From Rhyacichthys aspro (taxonomy: Eukaryota > Chordata > Actinopteri > Gobiiformes > Rhyacichthyidae): a stretch of 64,000 nucleotides of DNA. The position numbers and the translations under genes are program-made. The DNA is taken from the NCBI GenBank assembly GCA_036850595.1, contig CM072152.1:10373640-10437639 (forward strand). Reading direction: 5' to 3'. The first letter of the stretch is position 1. The number at the start of each line of letters is the position of its first letter. Under the pieces are notes generated by a model. The model saw only the letters and a program-made list of their open reading frames with translations, did not search any database and was not told the DNA's origin. This document shows, one piece after another, positions 49,201-62,100 of this stretch.

Positions 49201-50557
49201 AATGACAATGCTGAAGTCTTCAGACTGAAAAATCAGATTACAAATAAATCAAAAATATTGTTTTATAAGCAAATTGCTGACGGCTATTTTTCATGGACCC
49301 TTTAGTGTTGAAGAAGCTTCGAGGGACCATGGATGTGAGCACTGACATAAAGGAAATGAAGGACGAAAGTCGGCAGATGATGAGAGAAAAGAAAGTGACC
49401 ATCATAGAGCTTTGCCGTTCTCACCTTTACCGACAGCCCTTAGTTGTGGCTGTTGTCCTGCAGCTCTCACAGCAGCTGTCCGGCATCAATGCTGTGAGTT
49501 TCACCTCCAAGACACTTTGGCACCTTTCATTCTTTCATTTTGGTGTAGTGTCATCTAATATTTAACCCAGAATGGAACATAAGTGTGTCTTGAAAAGAAA
49601 AGATATAAAGAAATCTTCAACTTGCCTTTTAGGTTTTCTACTACTCCACTCGTATTTTTGAAAAAGCGGGAGTCGAGCAGCCGGTCTATGCTACTATTGG
49701 TGCTGGAGTTGTCAACACTGCTTTCACTGTGGTGTCGGTAAGTCTGCTTTTGTGAAATTGGATTATGTGCCACTGATATATGCAGTATATAATATTATTT
49801 TTTAAATTAATGTTCCCTGTTTTCTGTAGCTATTTATTGTTGAACGTGCTGGGCGTAGGTCTCTGCACCTGATTGGGCTTCTGGGAATGGCAGCAGCTAC
49901 CATCCTGATGACTATTGCCCTAGCTCTGCTTGTAAGTTTATCTCTAATCAAGTAAATAAGCATAAGATAAATTGTGAGGCGGTTTTCATCTAACTTTATT
50001 TTTGCCCCCTGTTTTTGTAGGAAAAACTTAAATGGATGTCATATTTAAGCATCGTGGCTATATTTTCCTATGTTGCCTTCTTTGAGATTGGACCAGGTCC
50101 CATTCCCTGGTTTATTGTGGCAGAGTTGTTCTCACAGGGACCCAGACCTTCAGCCATCGCTGTGGCTGGTTTCTCCAACTGGACTGCCAATTTTATTGTT
50201 GGAATGGGCTTTCAATACATAGAGGTGAGTAAAGAAAGCTTATTGATGCTGGGATTTAGAATAATTATTTAGGTAAAATGTGACACCTCAGCTTTACAAC
50301 TGAATCATTTATACAGTTCTGCACTTAATGTTTTCTTCTTTGTCTTTTTGTCCTCACAGGAGCTCTGCTACCCCTATGTGTTTGTCATCTTCACAGTGTT
50401 ACTGCTCATATTCTTCATTTTCACCTACTTCAAGGTGCCAGAGACCAAGGGGCGGACGTTTGATGATATTGCGGCCGGTTTCCGACAGACAGGTGGTGTT
50501 GGAGAAAAACACTCACCTGAGGAGTTGAACAGCCTGGGAGCAGACTCTCAGCTCTGA
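40288..50557 (+). CDS. slc2a1: Facilitative glucose transporter GLUT1 (10 exons, 490 aa)
   Basis: Exons: 40288-40302, 45885-45980, 48395-48555, 48694-48934, 49018-49180, 49306-49493, 49633-49737, 49830-49931, 50021-50224 and 50360-50557; 1473 nt, all GT-AG, with exon lengths 96, 161, 241, 163, 188, 105, 102 and 204 as I recall for human SLC2A1. The start GCCATGG has strong context. The protein is a 12-helix sugar porter with the GLUT1-type [17 protein letters not shown]-glycosylation site NVT at residue 44, [44 protein letters not shown] and PETKGRTF. It ends GADSQL, a class I PDZ ligand like the human GADSQV. The [16 protein letters not shown] segment fits GLUT1 rather than GLUT3 or GLUT4. 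It carries glucose across the plasma membrane by facilitated diffusion. Whether this is fish slc2a1a or slc2a1b cannot be decided from the window. Confidence 0.97.
40303..45884 (+). other. slc2a1 intron 1
   Basis: A 5.6-kb first intron separating the five-codon first exon from exon 2, the usual site of GLUT1 enhancers. A possible hypoxia-response core (GACGTGG, 44452-44458) lies within 20 bp of an AP-1-like TGAGTCG. No coding sequence or clear transposon was recognised. Confidence 0.6.
45981..48394 (+). other. slc2a1 intron 2
   Basis: A 2.4-kb intron. The only motif I note is an E-box with a hypoxia core (GCACGTG) near 46840. The minus-strand frame at 47980-48198 shows no family similarity. 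Later introns (48556-48693, 48935-49017, 49181-49305, 49494-49632, 49738-49829, 49932-50020, 50225-50359) are all under 140 bp. Confidence 0.6.
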
Positions 50558-52645
50558 GCAACTTTTTTTAACTGCTAACTAACTCTTTCTCTGACCAAGA
50601 ATGGACAAGAAGGGTCTACTATCTTGAAGTAGACTGACTATTAGAAATATTTTCACACTGTCAGCACATTTCTGGCATCATTACCATACAGGCCTGTGTG
50701 ATTGTCCAACATGATGTTTTCTGTTGCCTCTCTCCAGGTGCTCAAAGAAATGTTCTGTAGTCACTGGCGTGCCTGCCTGAATGTGAAGAGGGGTGCTGAG
50801 GATAGACTGGGAAGGTTTTTAATATTTAACGCTTTAAGGAAAGAAAACAAGTTTCAATCAACCCACTTTTTATAGTAACATGATATTTTACAGATGAGCT
50901 TCTGCTTTGTTCTTTGTAGCCTGTTACACTTGGCAATAGAGCACTGTAGCTGTAGAGATCATTTTCACTGTGCAGAATATCGGTTTTTAAGGGTTGTACT
51001 GTAATGCTGTAACACTGTTGACACTGTAAATGTTGATGATGCCTTTCATCCACTAGATGGAGCCATGCCACCAGAAAAGACCTCAATGAGCCATTAACAA
51101 GGAATAACATAGGTTTGCATAAGAAATTGGAAAAGACAGTTGCTAAGTTCACAGACTGCATTAAGGAATTAATACCCTGTGGTACATTTTCTGAAATAGC
51201 TGACCTATCAATTGATATATGTAGATTTTATTATTTTAATCTCTAATTGATTGACGAAAATAACAGTTTTATTATGTATAGAAATGAAAAAATGTTGCTT
51301 TCCCAATCAAGAATATTTATTTTTTACACCATTCCATTTTAGCACTGCATGATCAAATGCATATTGGTCTGTCCAGGAACAAATATTAGCACCAATTTCT
51401 CCAAAGCTTAAACCGTGCCGTCAAGTCAAATAAACGAAGCATCTATCCTTTTATGTGAACATAAGATAACAGCCAAAAAAATGCATACCTTGGTTGTGAA
51501 CTAAAGTGCCCGTATGAGACAGTCTAGCCTTAAAAGCCCCTTTTAGCCTTCTCACTTTCAGGTCAGATCAGCCTGATCCAGACTGAAAGCTTGTGTCAGT
51601 GGAGGCTTTTTTGGCTGAGATTACCTCTGAAGCTCCTTAAGTCTGGTGATTTGACTTGGGAGCTGTCTGTATTTTTTTCTCACAAATGGGAGATGCGTAC
51701 TGTTCCTCTGTGACATCTACAAAATATCTTCAGATAAAATGACAATAATGGGGACCAAATTGAATGTCAGCCCTCTGTAAGCTTTTCATAATCTTCAATG
51801 TGCTTTTCACCAGTTTTGAGTGAAACTCCCATTGTAACTTGCACTTCCTAATATCCATTAAGTGCTGCAGAAGATGGACACTTGTTGCTAAGGTGCAGTT
51901 CTGCTTTGTGCCTCATGCTCTGATCTTTACAGTATTGTGTAGATGTCACCACAACTGTATTCTGTAGTCTGGCTCTATCTAATGGCCCTACTTCATGTAC
52001 AAGTCACTGTCTGTAACTGCTGTATCACCAGTTTTGACTCTGTAAATGTGTTGTATGATATTTTAGCAGCACTTTATTATTCACAGTGACATCTCTTTAT
52101 CACTTTGTTTCAGATATTTTTATTGTATTTTATACTCACAATGTGGAAACTTTGTTACTGACAAGACTGAAGTACTGCTGATGGATTACTTGATGTTATT
52201 GAAATGGAAATGTGGAATTGTATCATATGTTTATTTAAGTAAAAATGCTCATATTTCTAGTCTAATGAGTCATTAATCCAAAACCACAAGTCAAAATGGA
52301 CTGTGACCATTCCTAGTTGTTTGTCAGCTGTTGTATATAACAGAGCTTTAAGGTCATTGCGTGGGTGTAATCGCTCACTATTGAAAAGCACTGTAACCTT
52401 CAAACTGTGCCTTTGTAGGGCTTTCACATATCAACCAGCAAACTTTAACAATGAAACCGCAATCGTACAAGACAAATACGGATGCATTTGCCACAAAAAT
52501 TTGCATCTATGGCAAAGAAAAAGCATATTATTTACATTTATTCATGATTCTTTTGGGGCATTTACATGTGATTTTATAAATGTTGATGATTGATGGTCTG
52601 TATAATAGGCATTATGTAAATAATAAAGCTCACACAGTAGTATTT
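50558..52645 (+). other. slc2a1 3' UTR
   Basis: About 2.1 kb of AT-rich noncoding sequence follows the stop codon and ends near an AATAAA at 52622-52627. An earlier AATAAA at 51429-51434 would give a shorter form of about 0.9 kb. A CTCF-like motif lies at 51051-51067. Confidence 0.6.
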
Positions 52646-55600
52646 TTTTATTAGATACATTTATGATGAATATTTTCACTGCTTTGTATTTAACTCCCAC
52701 ACTTGTTTCTGTTACTTCTTTAGGTGCTGCTGCATGCTGTGCTCTGAGAACACTAATAATTTTAAGATCATTAAAAGATCAGGTTAATGAACTGAACTGA
52801 GTAGAGTTTTTTAGGGCACAGACCATATTTTAAAGTTTGTATTATTGTTAAAAATAAAGAAATACATAAAATCTGTGTACAATGCAGAAAAAAATCAAAT
52901 GTGATAAATGTCCAGGATGGTTTCATGTGCAAACTGTTTATTGGCTGAATAAAAGCAACCATGCACACAGTACTGGTGCTAAGTTTCCCCTTTTATTCAT
53001 TTGTATTATTTATCTATATTTAGCCAATTAAATGATTTATTGATTTGGGAGTATTTTTGGTAAATCATCTCTTTATTCACTGATAATTTGACCCACGTAC
53101 AAACAGTCTTTTTTTTAACACTTATATATTACTAGTATCACCATGTTAGTCCCATGCACACCTCTGCTCTGCTGGGACTGGTTCCATTGAACAATACAAT
53201 TTCTTTTCATGCCATTCACCGATGCCTTTCTGACACTAGTTTTCACAATGTTGGTTTCTACTTTCTGGCTCAGTGCTTCTTTGAAACTAGCTGCAAAGAA
53301 AAACTCAAGGGAATGAAATAATCTGGATGACCTTACACATTATATGCAGTTTTGGCATTAAACCAGTAACAGAAGTTCAATTCTTGGTCATACCAATGGG
53401 GAAATGAGCTTACCTTTACCAAGACATCGTACAGAGGTTAACCACTCCATCTAGTGGCACATATTAGATAGATAAAAGCTTTGTTTAGACCTCAATTCAA
53501 GCTGATGCCACAGTTGTTTCCCATCTGTACTGTTGTTTCTAAAAAATAATGATGATATTATTAGGACACTTACAGTAGTTTTAAGTAAATGTTTGACACA
53601 AAGCCACTTGATTAGCTGCTACATTAATGCACTGACAAGAGAAATATGGCTAACATTTAATATATAATATGTAAAACCATTTTTGATGTTAAGAGTCTGT
53701 TCAAGTATATTATAGCCACTATTATTAAGAAACTGAGAAAGAATAATAAATAAATATTACTGCAGCTGTTTGATCTTTTATCCTCAGAGTGACCAGATGT
53801 GATTTCCAGCTTCAAAGCTGTCTTTGAAGATGGGTAAATCTAAAATATAACTGAATCCCAAAGTGGTTGAATGCACTAAACCTCAGTCCAGTGTCTGTGA
53901 CCACACTGTATGATCAAAAGTCCTCCCAACTCTTTTAACCTATTACACAACCGCAATGCTAATGTCTGTTTGCGTGTGTCATGTTCTCTCTTGGCCTGAT
54001 TGTGTTGGCTTGTGAGGTCAGGGGTGTAAAAATGAGCTCATGTTGACCTCTGACCTCAGGATGAATAACATAAACATCTCTATAAACTCAAACAGCTTTG
54101 GGTAATATTCAAACATTCACTCCAGAGCAGGATCTATTTTACCAGATTAATTATTCATCTTATGTGTGACCTTTTATGTTTGCCAAAGCCACTTTTGGTG
54201 GCAGATGGTAAACAGCCATAGCACATTTTGAAGTCCTGGTCTGGGTCTGTGAATTTTAAACAATTTACAAGGTCGCCAAGAGCATAATGCCAATTAATGA
54301 GATACAGGAGAGGCCCAGACAGAACAAGCATTTGAATGTGTTTGATCACGCCATGGCACATGTGTGTCTACAGCCTGGGCAGACAGCGAGGCTGCCAGGT
54401 CCTCCGGGTGGAACAAAGCTTCACCAGCGGGCCCTGGGCTCCACGGCCAAAAACTCCTCACATGAACATCCTCTCAATGTTCTTCCATGGGTCAGATCAA
54501 CTGGTTCGCTGGCATCTTTACAGACTATTTCATAGCAGTATGACGTTGCTTTGTTGACGTAAAGTGAAGGGGAAAATCCTCTTCAGATTTAGTCGACTCC
54601 CATTAAATAGCAAAATCCTATTGAATGAATCTGCACAACACCAGTAATAATCATGAAAGACTACATAAGAATACATAGAAAAACTGCTGCTACATCCTTT
54701 ATTTCTGATCCGGTGTTTAGGTTAGATTAAGACAAGTGCACGGATGGATCTGTTCAGTTGCATCTCACTTGATTGAATAGGTTAGTCCAGGTTAAAAGTG
54801 CCAGTCATGTTGTCTTGAAACTTTGATTAAGAGATTAGAGACAGCCCACTGTGACTAATGTTTTATACATTGGGTGCATGCTGTTAAATCTTAATACAGT
54901 GTACACCAACTGCTAGCCACAGCTGTAAAAGGTAGCAGAGAATGGAAACTAGGCAGAGATGAAATCAATAGGTGCATACATATTTATAATGCGGGATGTG
55001 CGTTGGGGCTAATGACTGCTAAAATTCAATACTTCAACAGACTAAGGCAGGCTAAAAAAGAATGAATGTGGGTGATGTGTCTGAAGAGTGGCATATTTAA
55101 CCTCCACATGATCCCACTGCTGCGGGATACACCAGCGTGCTGCACAGAACAACATGTTTTTAATATAACTCTACAAGTGGAAGAGGCTTAAAACGCTTTG
55201 AGTGCTTTGTGGAAATATCATATTCACACTAAACCTGGACAGACCCTTGTCTTAAAGGATGTGGAGCTGTTCTAATTTGCACAAAGTTTTAATGCCATAT
55301 AACATCAAAAGCACCTTGTTGTTCCTGATGTTAATTTGACTTTGTACAAGGTGCTGAACCTCCTGTGTGCTCTGGGGAAGCGGATCAGCACTGCTGCCAA
55401 TACTAATAGACTGCACTTTCACAGCACAGGTTGATACTGACAAGTGGAATTTGCACCTAAAGCAAACTGTCCCCGGAGAACTAAATGTCAAGGAGAAGGA
55501 GGGGAAATAATAATAATACATTTAATAAAGTTATGTGAGTAAAAAAGGAAGTCAGCTATGGTTTTGGTTCTTCTTTTTGCTTTTAAAGATTAATCATCAA

Positions 55601-55876
55601 AGCGGAGGAGGCAAATTATTGAAGTCTTTAATAGATTTTTCCATGCCATAACCCACTGATGCCACAAACTGTATTGCTTACATAATGTAAAGGCTTGCTG
55701 GTGTTTTCACTTCAGTGTGTGTCTGTAAATAGCTCCTCAGTTCTGCAGCATCATAAGGAGCGTTCACCAGAGAGAAGAATGATGAATTAATACAGCGAAG
55801 AGGAACGCTTTTTTTAAGTTTCAAAAGAGTAACCTGAGCTGAACTCCATTGGCTCATTTTTTGGGGTTTATTGTCT
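52646..55876. other. Intergenic, downstream of slc2a1
   Basis: No gene recognised. A CTCF-like motif in reverse orientation (ccatctagtggcac) is at 53447-53460. A moderately GC-rich patch at 54360-54500 has open frames on the plus strand, but they match nothing I know. Confidence 0.5.
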
Positions 55877-56175
55877 TCAGAATCAGAATCAGAATCATCT
55901 TTATTGCCAAGTATGCAAATACAAACAAGGAATTTTTCTCAGGCAGTTGTTGTCTTTCTAGTTGAAAAAAATAACAAATCTATATACAACTAAAAATACA
56001 AATATACAATATACAATAAAGTGCAGCATGATCATTGAGGTAAGTGGAATCAGTGCAGTGATATTAGTGCAAAATTATATTGTGCTGTTAAGTAAAGTGA
56101 CTGCTGTGGGGAAGAAGTCTTGTATTCTTATACATAGTGGTCAGAACTGGCCTTGTGCTCAGGGCATTTAAAAAG
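55877..56175. repeat. Dispersed repeat fragment with (CAGAAT)n edge
   Basis: Three CAGAAT units at 55878-55896 run into atctttattgccaagtatg, then an A-rich stretch and caataaagtgcagcat, then gtaaagtgactgctgtgggg. I recognise this arrangement as a repeat common in teleost genomes, apparently the reversed 3' end of a non-LTR element. The family name is not certain. Confidence 0.6.
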
Positions 56176-59100
56176 TGTGATCAGTTTCTTTCCAATTCGA
56201 TTTTTATTAAAGTTCATCTGATTCACTAAACAGAGGAATCCTATATCAGGTAATTTATTATGTGATACACTGTAAGCATTTCATTTATTCATGTATTATG
56301 ACTGTACAATCCAAATAGTAAATACACCTCATTTAGCACAATGGCACAATGCTAATTTCCATCTGTAGTCCCAGACATAGAAAAAACAAACCAAAAAACA
56401 TAATACCAATACATACTTTCAACATATAGACAATACAGTATCACAATGCAGTAAAATACATAGAACAGTCATTATAGAACAAACCTTCCTACCCTAAAAT
56501 ACAATTCTACAGTAGACAGTAGACTGTGCATATCATATAGTTCCAGTAACCTTCCCATTTTAAAGTGCCTATGCTTAAATTCATAAATGGCTTGTTATTA
56601 CTATAGCTATTTTAAAGGGCCTAATTTAACAGGCATATTTTAAAGCGCCCATGCATAGATCTCACCTAATTTTAACAATTTTGATGTTGAACGGCCATGC
56701 TAACTTGTGCAACCATTAATAGATATGACGTTTTGTGCAAAAATAGACTTTCTAAATTGTACCTCACAATCCCCCTGGTGGTTGACCTTAAATCTCCCAG
56801 TGGAGGTGGGGCCATTCTGTTCATTGATCTATATATAAGACGGCTGCTTTTAAATACTGAGCCGAGGCCTCCCGGTGTGATTATTATTGCTTCTCACGTG
56901 GTGTGTTCATTAGCTCAGTGCCCCTGGTGATCGGGGCCACATCTGAGCCGCTGTGCCCCACATGTCCCCACACGTCTCTTACAAACACTGTGTGACTGGA
57001 TGATGCCAGGTTAACGCGGTGTACATGACAGCAGCTTGTATTGAAACCATTCAAACGACTCCAAAGCGTCCCAGGAGAAGGTCAAAAAGAAGCTTTGTAC
57101 AAAAATCTGTGTGCCTTTAGTGTTCTCATCTGGAAAACCTCAAGCCTTCTTTGCACATTAAAGACATCTCCCATTGGGACATGAATCACTAAACGTAACT
57201 TTCAATCATTACATTCTCCTTCCTGTTTTTGATTTCGTTTCAATGCACGCATCTTCAGAATAGAACTGTTTGGGTTGGTGTAAGTCCTCATAGTAGCCAG
57301 TTGCTCCAGACTTAACACATTATGATCAGTCTCATTAAAACTCCACTCTTGTAATTATCTCTTATTCAACTCACTGGAGCGAACGAGGAATCGCCATGCA
57401 TCGTGACTACATCAAACTCGCAGCTCCGAGTGCAAATGTCAGCCGAAGTTGACGTCCTGCCGTTTTCTAATTAAAAAAATCTGCAAGTTCACTTTTGAGT
57501 CATCATTTTAGCAGGCTATGCTTTTTAGGCTCGAGCGCAGTGTGTTGAACTCATGCTGGCCTTTTTTTCGCTGCATTTACAAGAGGAAGGGTTTGTTTTA
57601 GCCACAGTCAGCGAGAAGGGCGTGCTTGTTTTTTCAGTCTCAGATGCAAAATTGCAGAAATTGCCATTGACTTGCAATAGTGATCATTAAAGCCGAACAA
57701 GAAGTCAGGTCAGTCTGGGAAAGAACAGTAATGCTCCAGTGGATTCAGTTAGAACGCAGAAATTCTTAATTTTACTCACTCTTTATTGTTATTGATGTGG
57801 GCAAGAATATGGCAAAAAAGTCCCAGGGGTGTACATGAAATTGCCCTGAGCAGTTGTCACACACACACAAAAAAGACATTCACAAAACAAACCGACTTTA
57901 AAACACATTTTGTTATATCTCAAAAAAAAAAAATTGCATCGACTGATTGATCCACTCTTCGAGGAAGGACTGCGAGAACAAGAAAGCCTCAGAGCCTGCT
58001 GCAATTCATTTTCTATTTTTCTATCTTTAGCAATTATATCTGACAGTGCACATCAGCCGCGACAAACCGTGACAGCTTGAGACATTCGGGGCTGACACTG
58101 TGCGAGCAACACTTGACAAAATGAACCTGGAGACACAAAAAGACAGTGTGACAGAGAAAGACACGTGCCAGCAGCAGCAGCAGGGCTGTAGACGGCAGAG
58201 GGACATGCCGGGGTGAACCATGGGGAGGTGAAGTGTTGAAGAGAGGAAGGGCGTGGTGGTGGTGGTGGTGGTGGTGGTGGTGGTGGTGGAAATGACGAAG
58301 CATTAGCCACTGACCAAACCCCCTTTGCTCAAAGCTGTCTTATTGGCATTAGAAGGAGCTGGGATATTTTTTTTTGCTTTCAGACAAATGGACAAATGTG
58401 TGATCCAAAGCTATATTACTGAGATTTAACTTCCCGTAGTGTAGTCAACGTAACTCTGCTGTTCACAACATTCCTTTGAGTACTATTAACATTCAATTGT
58501 CTAGCTGTTAACACTTTAGAATAACTCACACTATTGAGTATTGGTACAACTTAATTAATCCTTAATTCGTCATTTACAAAACATTAACTCAACATTAATA
58601 ATCACTATTACGTAGTATTGACAAAACCCATTCATAATTATACAGATAAATTTCAGCCTCTATAAATTGTTTATTAATAAATTAATTGTTGTTTTTTTCC
58701 TCGTCATGATAGTAACCGCTGAGTTTGGAAATTGCTGGACACTCAATTCTATGACCCATATGAGTGCACCTTCTGAGTATCAGTAGTGTGCATGCCCTTA
58801 ATTATAATAAAATAAAAAGATTAAGTTTAGCAATGCACAAACTGGGGCTCATTTCTCTGTTCTTCAGACCCACATCCTGCTGCTGTGTGTTTCCCACCTT
58901 GGTGATACTTGGCCCTGCCCTAATGAGCTCCATCTGTGTCCCCTTGTCTTCACAGATGTCCCATGTTGACGTGTAGCTGATCAGTAGCCTCCAGGCAGTA
59001 TTTTTGTATTTTCAAGATTCCATAACACATTTAATAATTAAATACCAGATTGGAATTGTGTATTTGTTTTTTTTTTTTTTGTTTTTTTTACAAAAGACAA

Positions 59101-62100
59101 AACTTCTCCTCAATTGAATATGAAACAAAGGAAAACGTCATATACACACACACCAGTGACTGTGTGGGTCCTGAGATTGTGTTTAAAAACCAGCGCTTAT
59201 CCTATCTTCAGTTATGTCGATTTTGCCAGGTGTCTTTACAAAGATGCCAGCCAGTGACCAATACAACACTCTTAATAAGCTCTGTCTTATTTGCTTTCCT
59301 ATTCTTCTATAGGCTTCAGCAAGATCTGACTAAAATGTGGTCTCTGAAGTCATGCTAACTTTTTACCCTTCCCACCTGTCACCAGAAATGCACCAGCTTT
59401 GCAATTTTCTTTTGTAATATTTTAAAAGTTTGCTTCAAAATCCCTTTTATATTTAACAGAAGCATGTGCATGCAGGAGTGGCAGAGGTTTGTGCACTGTT
59501 ATACTGATTCTTTGTGAATCATTTCTGTTCTATCGGCCTTCTGCCTTTGAACATTTCGAAATACCCTTTTTAGTCTACGGTAGGATTTTAGCTCTGAGAA
59601 CTGTGAACTAGACAAAATCTCATTAACTGAGCACTGGCTTGCTGTTGTTTTGACTCCCAGAGGTGAAATCCAAATCTGACATTTTGAAAGAGGCTGATGG
59701 GAAGAAACAAGTACAAGTGTTCCCTGCAGCGTCTGTGTGTCTCCTCAGTGTGTAAGGTCAGACAATTTTAGAACTTTCTATTTGGACAAGAATAGCCCTG
59801 CCAGTGTGTGATGCTAGCTCCGAGCCGGGTGTAAGTATGTTGGCTTCATGTGACCTCGTGGTAGATGTATGCAATAGTCTACTGTGTCTGATTTCAGTGT
59901 ATTTATTGCGTTTTGATGTAGGAATGCACAATATCTCTCTTAGCTTAATGAGATCATTATCATGACATCACTATGTGTAGAGAAATTTGCTTAAAAAAGG
60001 GCCATATGTCTTGATATTTGGTCAAATTTGAGAATATTAAAGTAAGTAATTTTTTTACCTTTATATATTTTTTATGGTCGATTCAGCGTTTAACAGAGGT
60101 TGTAAAATAGGTTTAAGGGTATGTCCACACAACCTGAATAGAGATTATGTTAATTTTGGGGCTGAGGTCATTAAACCTAAAACAGCAGCCCCGAATCCTT
60201 AACACCATCCAAAATCTGGCTCACAACCACTGCTCCTTTTGATTTATCAGCAGAACTACTCTTTACATTCTGTGACATGAATATAGCGATTCATCAAGTC
60301 CTTACTGTTTTCGGTCCATCTAGATGTCCTCCAAACTGTGAAAATATTTTGATGTCACTTTGAAATAGTTTGGAAGTGGTCAGAGACTCTCCTTTCCACT
60401 TCATGATCAGATATGACTGAAGGCACTTACACAAAGAGAGCAACTGCACCCCGAGAGTTTTTCTCACTCTAGCACCTATCATAACAACTATATCTTCTCA
60501 CCGTTCTTCCCAAAACCAACACATATCAGCCCATTGAAGATTTAGTGAGGGGAAAAAACCTAGAGACATTTTGCTCACACTGTTATGGAGGTCTCAGCTG
60601 ATGCACTGCAGAGAGGAGCCGAGGCAGGCAGGGTAGGGCAATAATGAATAATTCAGCAGCCCTGCCACAGTGAGCCCCGGATTCCCATCCTCCACCTTAC
60701 CAGCCTCGATCCCAGAGGAGCCACACTGGGCTTGTAGTACAGCTCCTCCAGCGCTGCAAATGCAACGGTGCTGCTCTGCACAGTGGGGCCCTTCGTAGCA
60801 GAACTCCAGCCTGACCCGAGGCTCTACTGGGATGGAAATGGCACCCCACAATTCATCTGACTAGAGACATTGCTCCATGTCTGGTAGAGTCTGAACTCAA
60901 GCTAATGCTCTCTCTCAGCGAGGGCCGATCCAATGAGAGCGTTGGCGAAATGCTAAAATGCAAATGTGATGCAAAATGAAATGGAATCCAAGTTCATTTT
61001 GAAATCCAGCTTCTCTAATCAAATGATAGAGGAAAAATAAAAATGAAAAAAGAAGCTGGCCTCAAGGTGTGTTTTTCTTGACCCTGAAGTCCCAGCAGAT
61101 CAATAATTCTTGTGGAACATGTGTGATGGATGTACACCTCTAAATAAAGCAACTTGATAAATGGACCCGATGAACCCTCACATGGAGTTTTTGTGTATAG
61201 TCAGAAGTCAGTGGAGCGATAGAGCAAACATGTGACTACAGACTGCTCCGGCTGTAACCTCAGGAGCAGCAGCTCTGTAGGTGGGATAGATGTTTCTATT
61301 GTATCTGTCTGCAAACCTCCCTCTTTGTGTAGATACACTTTGAAAAGGACTGTGAACCTGAATCAATACAGAAAGATGGAAGGTTCACAAAGTTCAGTCC
61401 TCTCATAGGAGACTGGGGTTGACTTTCTGACTATATGAGCTGCAAAAGGGATTGGTTGAGGTACATGGGAAAGTTGAGCCTTTCCATATTCTGGCTCCAC
61501 TGTTATATAGGGAATACAATCCAGAACAAGTTAAATGTTGGCAGCGTTTTTTATTGCAGATAAAAAGGTGTCTTTGTGAAGCCAAACACTGCTTGTATCA
61601 TAACTTTAGGATAACATTGTGCTAATTTAAAGTGCACTGAAGTGAGTCTATATTTTGTTCTTTTTTATAAGCAAGGGACTGTCATGTTCAATAACTCTCT
61701 GCTCGTGGGACCAGTGAGAGTGAGATACAAGTATTATACCAGCTGAAGGTAGCAGAAAGCACATCCAAAGCACATTGAGCTTGTGCTTTCTCTCATAAAA
61801 GCTTGGGAACAGGCTCTAGCTGACTTACAGGTCCCTTGATGGAGAAACATTAGATCAACAATTGAAAGTGGAAACCCCTCTGTGCAAATAACTGGAATGT
61901 ATTGGGAGATTAGCTTGAATTATGGCGACTTGCTGAGTCCAGCGCTGGCGTCTTCATTCAATGTGTCTTAATGTACAACAGCTCACTAGTCACACCTGAG
62001 TTATTATCCCAACAAACAATGCACTCGCACACTTCCTGCCTACACACAGACAATCTCTTTTTATTGTTCCTCCTCCAGCAGCTTCAACCAGTTCTTTTTC

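Noticed and set aside
48300..49565. Possibility that the transporter is GLUT3 or GLUT4
   Set aside because: The segments [35 protein letters not shown] and the C-terminal GADSQL fit GLUT1 rather than GLUT3 or GLUT4.
58034..58310. Poly-His and poly-Pro frames on the minus strand
   Set aside because: Generated by the (GGT)n microsatellite, with no splice or family support.
59050..59358. 102-codon plus-strand frame
   Set aside because: AT-rich, starts in a poly-T tract, and has no recognisable domain or splice context.
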